A stretch of DNA of 19,204 bases, from contig JBJMJD010000063.1 of assembly GCA_045806525.1 (NCBI GenBank), forward strand, positions 1-19,204, written 5' to 3'. The position numbers and the translations under genes were made by a program. The notes beneath the pieces are model-generated. The model searched no databases. It saw nothing but the letters and a program-made list of their open reading frames with translations, and was not told the DNA's origin. Below are positions 14,477 to 19,204 of the stretch, one piece after another. The DNA is from JAICYJ01 sp045806525 (GTDB taxonomy: Bacteria > Actinomycetota > Thermoleophilia > Gaiellales > JAICJC01). Within the stretch, counting starts at the first letter, position 1, and each line of letters starts with the position of its first letter.

Positions 14477-14482
14477 ATGATA
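14477..14482 (-). promoter_or_regulatory. Possible -10 (TATCAT) for the thioesterase
   Basis: Minus-strand TATCAT lies 8 nt before ATG 14468, giving a leader of 0-2 nt. It overlaps the candidate -10 for the opposite-strand gene. Confidence 0.45.
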
Positions 14483-14486
14483 CGGT
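14481..14486 (+). promoter_or_regulatory. Possible -10 (TACGGT) for the phasin-like gene
   Basis: TACGGT lies 40 nt before ATG 14527 and shares two bases with the thioesterase -10, so the two promoters would compete or act as one bidirectional element. Confidence 0.35.
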
Positions 14487-14510
14487 GAAACCGCCTTAGC
14501 GCCGCCTGTG

Positions 14511-14517
14511 AAAGGGG
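14511..14517 (+). promoter_or_regulatory. Shine-Dalgarno (AAAGGGG) for the phasin-like gene
   Basis: AAAGGGG lies 9 nt before ATG 14527. This gene therefore uses a leadered mRNA, unlike most first genes in the window. Confidence 0.55.
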
Positions 14518-14526
14518 TCGTCCTAC

Positions 14527-14793
14527 ATGAATGAGCAGAAGAGTCTGATCGACCGCGTCAGCCGTGCCACGGGCGATGTCGGCAAGCCGGTCGTGTCGGC
14601 CACGCGCGACCAGGCGAAGAAGGCCTCGCGCGCCGCTCGCTTGCAGCTGCCCGCAACCCGCGAGGACATCGCCCGGCTGACCGACCAGCTCGACCGCGTC
14701 GAGGCGGCTCTCGCCGAGCTGGCCGACCGGGTCGAGGCGGCCAAGCCCAAGCGCCGCACCGCCTCAACCGGGAGCGCGAAGCCGGAGAGCTGA
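14527..14793 (+). CDS. Small phasin-like coiled-coil protein
   Basis: This 88-aa soluble, charged protein has no membrane segment. Residues 1-40 are amphipathic and basic. PATREDIARLTDQLDRVEAA (42-61) begins a heptad-like coiled coil that runs to about residue 70, then comes a Lys/Arg/Ala/Ser tail. The P-T-R-E-D-[hydrophobic]-x-x-L pattern before a coiled coil resembles the C-terminal part of PhaF/PhaI-type phasins, which coat polyhydroxyalkanoate granules, and the basic tail recalls DNA-binding phasins. That is a resemblance, not an identification, and no PHA synthase is nearby. A Shine-Dalgarno sequence supports the start. The last 30 bp overlap the 3' end of the convergent lipid kinase gene. 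Confidence 0.72.
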   Translation: MNEQKSLIDRVSRATGDVGKPVVSATRDQAKKASRAARLQLPATREDIARLTDQLDRVEAALAELADRVEAAKPKRRTASTGSAKPES

Positions 14794-15672
14794 CGGCACC
14801 ACCTCGAACGTCGCCGGGGTGAGGCCCGGCTGCTCGCCGTCGGCCTCGATCGGCAGCGGCGAGCGCGGCGTCACCACCACCCGGCGGGCGCGGCGGATTG
14901 TCGCCTTGGGATGGTTCGTGTGCGTGCCGCGGTAGAGCTTGTGCAGGTTGCGGGCCAGGTCGAGCCTTGACACGTCGCCCCACACCAGCACGTCCAGCAG
15001 CCCGTCGGATGGATCAGCCTGCGGCGCGATCTTCATGCCACCGGCGAAGTAGCGGCAGTTGGCGATGATCGCGTTGTTGCACACCTGCTCGATGCGCTCG
15101 TCGTCGACCTCGACCGTGAACGGTGAGTTGCAATAGCCGGCGAAGGTCGCGACCGCCCCCCAGGCGAAGGCCACGGTTGCGCCCAGCGGCTTGCCGCTGC
15201 GGTTGACCCGGTCGGCGACGACCCCGGTCAGGCCCGCGCTGGCCACGTTCACGAAGTGACGGCTGTGGGGCGACCCGTCCTGCCCGGCGTAGCTGAGGCG
15301 TCCCATATCGATCACGCGGGCGGGCGCACGCGCGGCCACCTCGAGCGCGCGGTCGGCATCCTTGGAGATGCCGAAGGTGCGGATGAAATCGCATCCGGAG
15401 CCGCGCTGCACCACCGCGAGGTCGGTCGCGGTTGCCCCCGCCATGCCGTTTGCGACCTCCGAGACGGTGCCGTCGCCACCCACCGACACCACCAGCTCCG
15501 CGCCCTCGGCAACGGCCGTCGCCGCCAGCTCGGTTGCGTGTCCGCGCCGCTCGGTCAGGCGCACGTCGACGTCGAGGCCGTGCGCCTCGGCCCGCCGCGC
15601 GATATCGGGCCACTGGCGGGCGGTGCGGCCGTTGGCCGCCGCCGGGTTGACGATCATCACCGTGGCGGTCAC
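14764..15672 (-). CDS. Diacylglycerol-kinase family lipid kinase (YegS/BmrU-like)
   Basis: This 302-aa cytoplasmic or membrane-associated enzyme transfers a phosphate to a lipid such as diacylglycerol. The ATP-binding domain opens with VMIVNPAAANG (5-15) and has the hallmark SVGGDGTVSEVANGM (63-77; GGDGT at 65-69), then QRGSGCDFIRTFGI. The second domain has FVNVASAGLTGVVADRVNR, CRYFAGGMKIAPQADPSDGLLDVLV (metal- and substrate-binding Asp residues) and IEADGEQPG near the end. Length fits the family. It starts with GTG overlapping the stop of the upstream nucleoside phosphorylase gene by 4 nt (GTGA), so the genes are coupled. The exact lipid substrate is unknown. Confidence 0.9.
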   Translation of the reverse strand: MTATVMIVNPAAANGRTARQWPDIARRAEAHGLDVDVRLTERRGHATELAATAVAEGAELVVSVGGDGTVSEVANGMAGATATDLAVVQRGSGCDFIRTFGISKDADRALEVAARAPARVIDMGRLSYAGQDGSPHSRHFVNVASAGLTGVVADRVNRSGKPLGATVAFAWGAVATFAGYCNSPFTVEVDDERIEQVCNNAIIANCRYFAGGMKIAPQADPSDGLLDVLVWGDVSRLDLARNLHKLYRGTHTNHPKATIRRARRVVVTPRSPLPIEADGEQPGLTPATFEVVPSALRLRAPG

Positions 15673-16385
15673 GCCTTGGCGTCCACCGCTGCGGCAAGCG
15701 CCAGCCGCGTCATCCGCTCGACGCCGAGGGCCAGCTCGTCGTCGGCGATGCGCACCAGCTGGGTGCTCCCGACCAGGTCGGAGACGGTCAGGATGCAGGC
15801 CGTCTTGACCGATCGCAGCGCACCGATCGTGAACAGCACGGCGGCCTCCATCTCGACCGCCAGCACGCCCCGCTCGGCCCAGCGCAGGTGGCGCCCCGGA
15901 TCGGGGTCGTAGAACGTGTCAGAGGAGGCGATCGCGCCCACGCGCGGCTGGATGCCGAGACCCTTGGCGGCGTGGATGGCTCCGTGTGTGAGGCCGAAGT
16001 GGGCCGTGGGGGCATGCGGCTCGCCGCCGGTGTAGTGGCGCGAGGTTGCGTCGGCGGGTACCGCCGACAGGGCGATCACGGTGTCGCCCAGCGCCAGGTC
16101 GGGCTGCAGCCCGCCGCAGGTGCCGATGCGGATCAGGCGCTCAGCCCCCAGCTGCACCAGCTCCTCGATCACGATCGCCGCGCTGGGACAGCCCATGCCG
16201 GTGGCCTGCACCGATACCGGTTGGCCCTCGTAGCTGCCGGTGTAGCCCAGCATGCCGCGCTCGCCGTTCACCTGCCGGGCGTCCTCGAGGAACTCCTCGG
16301 CCACGCGGCGGGCCCGCAGCGGGTCTCCGGGGAGCAGCACGGCGCGCGCATAGTCGCCCATCTCGGCTCGCAGGTGGATCGGCAT
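15669..16385 (-). CDS. Nucleoside phosphorylase, DeoD/NP-I family
   Basis: This 238-aa enzyme cleaves nucleosides with phosphate in purine or uridine salvage. It aligns almost colinearly with E. coli DeoD: His4 and Gly20 (LLPGDPLRAR), Arg24, Arg43 (NGERGMLG), Arg86 (LIRIGTCGG), VEMEA with Glu178-Met179-Glu180, and Ser202-Asp203. DeoD's Arg217, the partner of Asp204 in base protonation, has no obvious equivalent; that stretch reads LVGSTQLVRIADD. The residue at DeoD Ser90 is Thr. Hexameric PNP is likely, but the changed base-binding loop leaves adenosine-type or uridine-type preference open. The start ATG gives the normal family length. It is 17 nt downstream of a methyltransferase gene, with a TAAGCT hexamer in between. 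Confidence 0.88.
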   Translation of the reverse strand: MPIHLRAEMGDYARAVLLPGDPLRARRVAEEFLEDARQVNGERGMLGYTGSYEGQPVSVQATGMGCPSAAIVIEELVQLGAERLIRIGTCGGLQPDLALGDTVIALSAVPADATSRHYTGGEPHAPTAHFGLTHGAIHAAKGLGIQPRVGAIASSDTFYDPDPGRHLRWAERGVLAVEMEAAVLFTIGALRSVKTACILTVSDLVGSTQLVRIADDELALGVERMTRLALAAAVDAKA

Positions 16386-16393
16386 GGCCGCCC

Positions 16394-16399
16394 AGCTTA
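16394..16399 (-). promoter_or_regulatory. Possible -10 (TAAGCT) for the nucleoside phosphorylase
   Basis: Minus-strand TAAGCT lies 8 nt before ATG 16385, in the 17-nt gap after the methyltransferase stop. It could give an extra, nearly leaderless transcript inside the operon. Confidence 0.35.
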
Positions 16400-16402
16400 C
16401 CG

Positions 16403-17254
16403 TCAGCGCGCCAGCAGGCCGATCGACAGGCCCGGCAGGTCGTAGCCGTCGCCGTCGCGGTAGGGCTCGCACCGCTCGGCGAAGTCGCGCTTGACCTCAT
16501 CCAACTGGGTCTCGTCCAGCGACGCGATCACGCCGCCCACCGACGGCGAGATCTCGGTGATCACGCCCCAGTACTCGTCGATCTCGCGGAAGCGCCAGTG
16601 CACCGGCAGGTCGCGGAGCTCCATGTGTGCGAACCCGGCCGCGGCCACGAGGCCGCGTAGCTCGCCGCTGTCGGCCAGCCGGAACATGCCCGGTTCGTTC
16701 GGGTCGGGCGGCGGGGGCAGCAGGCCATGGTCTCCAAACGCGCCCTGGATGGTCGTATTCCATGGATTCGCCTCGCGTGGGCCCCATACCGCCAGCGCCA
16801 GGCGGCCGCCCGGGCGCAGCACACGCCGCGCCTCGGCCAGCGCCGCTGCGGGGTCGGGCATCAGCATCAGCCCCCAGCGGCACAGCACCACGTCGAAGCT
16901 GGCGTTCTCGAGATCCATCGCCTGCGCGTCGACCTGCCTGAACTCCACGTTGCGCAGCGCCAGCTCGGCGGCCCGGCGTTCGGCGGCCGCCAGCATGCGG
17001 GTTGACAGATCGGTCGTCACCAGCCGCCCCTGCTCCCCGATCAGCTCGGCCGCGAGGAAGCCGGTGTCCCCGGGGCCGGCGGCGATCTCCAGCACCGCCT
17101 CGCCGGGCGCGGGCGCGGCCATCTCGACCAGTCCCTCGCCGACCGCATGGGACGACTCCCACATGCTGTCGCGGCGACGCTCCCAGCCACGGGCGGCCGC
17201 GTCCCACATGGTCTCCGGGCTCGGCGGTTCGCTGATAGCTTCCGGTTCGTGCAT
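16403..17254 (-). CDS. Class I SAM-dependent methyltransferase
   Basis: This 283-aa protein (ATG 17254) has the Rossmann-like methyltransferase fold. Motif I is LEIAAGPGD (55-63), followed by VTTDLSTRML (motif II acidic residue), NVEFRQVDAQAMDLENASFD (motif III region), CRWGLMLMPDPAAALAEARRVLRPGG and LALAVWG. The C-terminal half (about 170-283) is a substrate-specific cap. The pattern is UbiE/Methyltransf_25-like, probably a small-molecule methyltransferase; the substrate is unknown. The start is uncertain: ATG 17254 overlaps the start of the divergent hydrolase by 6 bp, while ATG 17209 (MWDAAARGW, with GGAG 3 nt upstream) would avoid this and lose 15 residues of weak content. It heads a likely operon with the phosphorylase and lipid kinase genes. 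Confidence 0.85.
   Translation of the reverse strand: MHEPEAISEPPSPETMWDAAARGWERRRDSMWESSHAVGEGLVEMAAPAPGEAVLEIAAGPGDTGFLAAELIGEQGRLVTTDLSTRMLAAAERRAAELALRNVEFRQVDAQAMDLENASFDVVLCRWGLMLMPDPAAALAEARRVLRPGGRLALAVWGPREANPWNTTIQGAFGDHGLLPPPPDPNEPGMFRLADSGELRGLVAAAGFAHMELRDLPVHWRFREIDEYWGVITEISPSVGGVIASLDETQLDEVKRDFAERCEPYRDGDGYDLPGLSIGLLAR
17236..17241 (+). promoter_or_regulatory. -10 element (TAGCTT) for the second alpha/beta hydrolase
   Basis: TAGCTT is followed by 7 nt and GTG 17249, a leaderless arrangement that supports this start. It lies inside the 5' end of the methyltransferase frame if that gene starts at 17254. Confidence 0.5.
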
Positions 17255-18049
17255 TGCCACAGCGTCGCCGTTCCCGGCGGCCGCGTCAACTTCTACGAGG
17301 CCGGCGCCGGCCCGCCGGTGGTGCTGCTCCACGGGCTACTCGGCTCCCCCGCCTACCTGACCGGTCTGGCTCGCTCGCTGGCCAGATCCGGCCGCCGCGT
17401 GCTGATCCCGGTGCTCCCCGGCCACGCCGGCAGCCCGCCGCTCGAGCCGTTCACCTTCGAGCGGGCCGCCGACCGTCTGGCCGCGGCGATGTCCGAGGCC
17501 GGCGCAGAGTGCCCGGCGCTGATGGGTCATTCGCTGGGGGCGACGCTGGCCGTGCACTGGGCTGCGCGGCACCCGCTGCGTGGGCTGGTGGCGGCCTCGC
17601 CCGTGGGCATGCTGGAGCTGGACGTGGCGGTGGCGAAGGCGCTCCTGCCCGCCGCTCCTGTCGCGGCCGCCGCCGCTCGCCTCACCGCCGGGCTGCTCGC
17701 GGGCAGCGCGACCGGACGGCGGCTGGTGTTCGGGTGGTTCGTGGGCATGGCCGGACCGCAGCTTGTTCCGCCGGCGCTGGGACAGCGCATGATCCGCGAT
17801 GCCGCGTCTGCGTGGCCGGCTCTGGAGGGCGTGATGCCGGAGCTGGGCCGCACCGATCTGGCCGACGTGGCGCGCGCCGCAGGCTGCCCGTCGCTGGTGG
17901 TCTGGGGCGGGCTCGATGCCCATGCGGGCAACGGGGATGCGCTGGTGCGGGCGCTCGATGGCGAGCGGCTGGAGCTGGCGGGGGTTGGCCACATGCCGAT
18001 GCTGGAGGTGCCGTTCAGCTTTCGCCGGGCGCTGGACGGTTGGTTGTAG
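17249..18049 (+). CDS. Alpha/beta hydrolase
   Basis: This 266-aa protein (GTG start) has the compact alpha/beta hydrolase fold. VVLLHGLLGSP (24-34) forms the oxyanion hole, VLIPVLPGHAGS follows, and the nucleophile elbow is MGHSLGA with Ser95. The likely acid is Asp223 (VVWGGLDAHAG) and the base His248 (GVGHMPMLEVP). An alanine-rich helical cap lies at about 120-190. No signal peptide is seen. Specificity is not predictable; esterase or lipase-like is most probable. A longer frame reaches upstream to 17147, but a -10 hexamer 7 nt before GTG 17249 and the position of the domain favour the shorter form. Its TAG stop forms the first three bases of the next gene's -10 hexamer. Confidence 0.88.
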   Translation: MHCHSVAVPGGRVNFYEAGAGPPVVLLHGLLGSPAYLTGLARSLARSGRRVLIPVLPGHAGSPPLEPFTFERAADRLAAAMSEAGAECPALMGHSLGATLAVHWAARHPLRGLVAASPVGMLELDVAVAKALLPAAPVAAAAARLTAGLLAGSATGRRLVFGWFVGMAGPQLVPPALGQRMIRDAASAWPALEGVMPELGRTDLADVARAAGCPSLVVWGGLDAHAGNGDALVRALDGERLELAGVGHMPMLEVPFSFRRALDGWL

Positions 18050-18052
18050 GCT
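18047..18052 (+). promoter_or_regulatory. -10 element (TAGGCT) for the cysteine-cluster gene and tilS, leaderless type
   Basis: TAGGCT uses the hydrolase stop codon TAG as its first half, then 6 nt (TCCTGG) and ATG 18059. The hexamer and spacing are identical to those of the proS leader ORF. Confidence 0.5.
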
Positions 18053-18058
18053 TCCTGG

Positions 18059-18595
18059 ATGGCCGCACCCGACCTCTGGAGCTGCTCGACCTGCGGCTCG
18101 CAGATCGATCTGGCCGGCTGCTCGATCGAAGTCGGCCTGGTGCGCCTGGCAACACGCGGCGGCGACGGATTCCAGCTCGGCGGGGCCGGCATCGAGCCCG
18201 AGCTGGCGGCCGTGCTGGCGTCCTGCCAGTGCGGCGGCCGCTTCGCTCCCGGCGCAGGCACCGGACCGAGGGTGCCGGCGCAGTTCGACCCGGACGCCAT
18301 CCGTGACCCGGCCGTGCGCGGGTGGGCCGCGCTCGAGGCGACCCCGGCGCTGGCCGAGCTGCGCGAGGTCTGGCGGCCGCGGGCGCTGGTGCTGATGGGG
18401 CGCGGCCAGGAGCTGGCCAAGGAGGACGTGCTGCGGCTGCGGCTCGAGGACAAGCTGGCGGCCCTGCAGGCCGAGGTTGAGCGGGCCACGGCCGCCGGCG
18501 ACAGCGACGCCGCCGAGGCAGCCCACGCCCGCTACATCGAGCTCGGCACCACCTACGTGCGTCGCTTCGTGCGCTCCCATGAGCCGGCCGCCTGA
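18059..18595 (+). CDS. Uncharacterised protein with zinc-ribbon-like cysteines
   Basis: I do not recognise this 178-aa protein as a named family. The N-terminal third has Cys9 and Cys12 (CSTC), Cys21, and Cys56 and Cys58 (CQCGG), an arrangement that could bind one zinc. Residues about 75-178 look helical and charged, with a coiled-coil stretch KEDVLRLRLEDKLAALQAEV (121-140) and a final amphipathic helix. No membrane segment or signal is seen. It starts 9 nt after the hydrolase stop and overlaps tilS by 17 nt, so it is translated just before tilS from the same mRNA. That position suggests, without proving, a link to tRNA modification or another RNA-related role. Confidence 0.75.
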   Translation: MAAPDLWSCSTCGSQIDLAGCSIEVGLVRLATRGGDGFQLGGAGIEPELAAVLASCQCGGRFAPGAGTGPRVPAQFDPDAIRDPAVRGWAALEATPALAELREVWRPRALVLMGRGQELAKEDVLRLRLEDKLAALQAEVERATAAGDSDAAEAAHARYIELGTTYVRRFVRSHEPAA

Positions 18596-19204
18596 CCTCG
18601 CAGACCGGGTCGCCGAGTTCATCGCAGAGCATGAGCTGCTCGAGCCGGGGCAGTCGCTGCTGACGCTCGTCTCCGGGGGCGCCGACTCGCTCTGCCTCTG
18701 GGGCGTGCTGCGAGCGCTGGGCCATCCGGTGGAGGCGCTGCACGTTGAGCATGGCCTGCGCGGCAGCCGCGGCCTCGACGACGCCGCTTACTGCGCCGCG
18801 CTGGGGGCGAGCGTCGTGCCTGTCGACCTGGAGCCGGGCGGAAACCTCGAGGCGCGCGCGCGGGAGGCCCGCTACGCGGTCGCCCGCGACCAGGCCGGCG
18901 GCCGGACGATCGCCACCGGCCACACGCTCAGCGACCAGGCCGAGACGGTCGTCTACCGGCTGGCGTCGTCCTCCGGTCCGCGCGCGATCAGCGCGATGCG
19001 GCCGGCTGCGGACGGAGTCGTGCGGCCGCTCCTGTGCGTGACAGCGGCCGAGACGCGTGCCTGGTGCGCCGGGCAGGGGCTCGAGCCGCGAGACGACGAG
19101 ACCAACGCCGACCCGGCCTTCCGCCGCAACCTGATCCGGCACGAGGTGATGCCGGCGCTGATCCGGGTGCACCCCGGAGCCGAGCTGAACCTGGCGCGAA
19201 GCGC
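18579..19204 (+). CDS. tilS: tRNA(Ile)-lysidine synthase, N-terminal part
   Basis: The gene runs off the right edge; 208 codons are present. TilS converts C34 of the CAU-anticodon tRNA-Ile to lysidine, using ATP and lysine, so the tRNA reads AUA. The PP-loop SGGADS (32-37) is clear, followed by VEHGLRGSRGLDDA, ATGHTLSDQAETVVYRLASS and RPLLCVTAAETRAWC. The block DDETNADPAFRRNLIRHEVM contains the conserved N-x-I-R-H motif (NLIRHEV here). The usual 'GSG' after the second block reads SSSGPRAISAM, a small variation. ATG 18579 lies inside the end of the preceding gene (17-nt overlap). The missing part would hold the C-terminal tRNA-recognition domain, if present. Confidence 0.93.
   Translation, partial: MSRPPDLADRVAEFIAEHELLEPGQSLLTLVSGGADSLCLWGVLRALGHPVEALHVEHGLRGSRGLDDAAYCAALGASVVPVDLEPGGNLEARAREARYAVARDQAGGRTIATGHTLSDQAETVVYRLASSSGPRAISAMRPAADGVVRPLLCVTAAETRAWCAGQGLEPRDDETNADPAFRRNLIRHEVMPALIRVHPGAELNLARS

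Noticed and set aside
17336..19172. Two long minus-strand open frames opposite the hydrolase, cysteine-cluster and tilS genes
   Set aside because: They cross the boundaries of three well-supported genes and show no motif.

Overview
The window is very GC-rich (about 70% by eye) and densely coded, with genes abutting or overlapping on both strands. Together with a type-3 (archaeal/eukaryotic-like) prolyl-tRNA synthetase, a clpS gene next to a caa3-type ctaG gene, paired GAF-GAF-GGDEF proteins and many leaderless-type promoters, this points to a high-GC actinobacterium. My best guess, an inference only, is class Thermoleophilia (Solirubrobacterales/Gaiellales). I see no rRNA or tRNA gene, insertion sequence, CRISPR array or prophage, so it reads as ordinary chromosomal backbone.

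Layout. 1-494 (-): 5' part of a C45/acyl-transferase-family cysteine hydrolase, divergent from 548-3882 (+): a coupled hydantoinase/oxoprolinase pair (hyuA, hyuB). 3883-4210: convergent gap with candidate terminators. 4211-5635 (-): proS, preceded by a 143-nt leader that carries a possible 23-codon leader ORF. 5818-7786 (+): clpS, ctaG and a Nit-type amidase, overlapping end to end. 7783-9829 (-): acyl-CoA dehydrogenase followed by an alpha/beta hydrolase. 9894-13197 (-): two colinear GAF-GAF-GGDEF diguanylate cyclase paralogs. 13241-14068 (+): Asp-box beta-propeller lipoprotein. 14070-14468 (-): hot-dog thioesterase. 14527-14793 (+): small phasin-like coiled-coil protein. 14764-17254 (-): methyltransferase, nucleoside phosphorylase and diacylglycerol-kinase-like lipid kinase, probably one operon. 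17249-19204 (+): alpha/beta hydrolase, a cysteine-cluster protein and the 5' part of tilS.

How it fits together. Most of the window is housekeeping and intermediary metabolism: amide and lactam hydrolysis, acyl-CoA chemistry, nucleoside salvage, tRNA charging and modification, N-end-rule proteolysis and cytochrome oxidase assembly. The regulatory layer is the most interesting part. At least five starts lie exactly 6 nt after a TANNNT hexamer, as expected for leaderless mRNAs, and others lie 7-8 nt after one. One of the five is not an annotated gene but a short ORF upstream of proS. Its Pro-Val-Val-Val-Val-Leu codons contain a 10-nt stretch that is perfectly complementary to the sequence just before the proS start. 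That suggests a leader-peptide attenuator controlling prolyl-tRNA synthetase, and it is the best candidate here for something undescribed.
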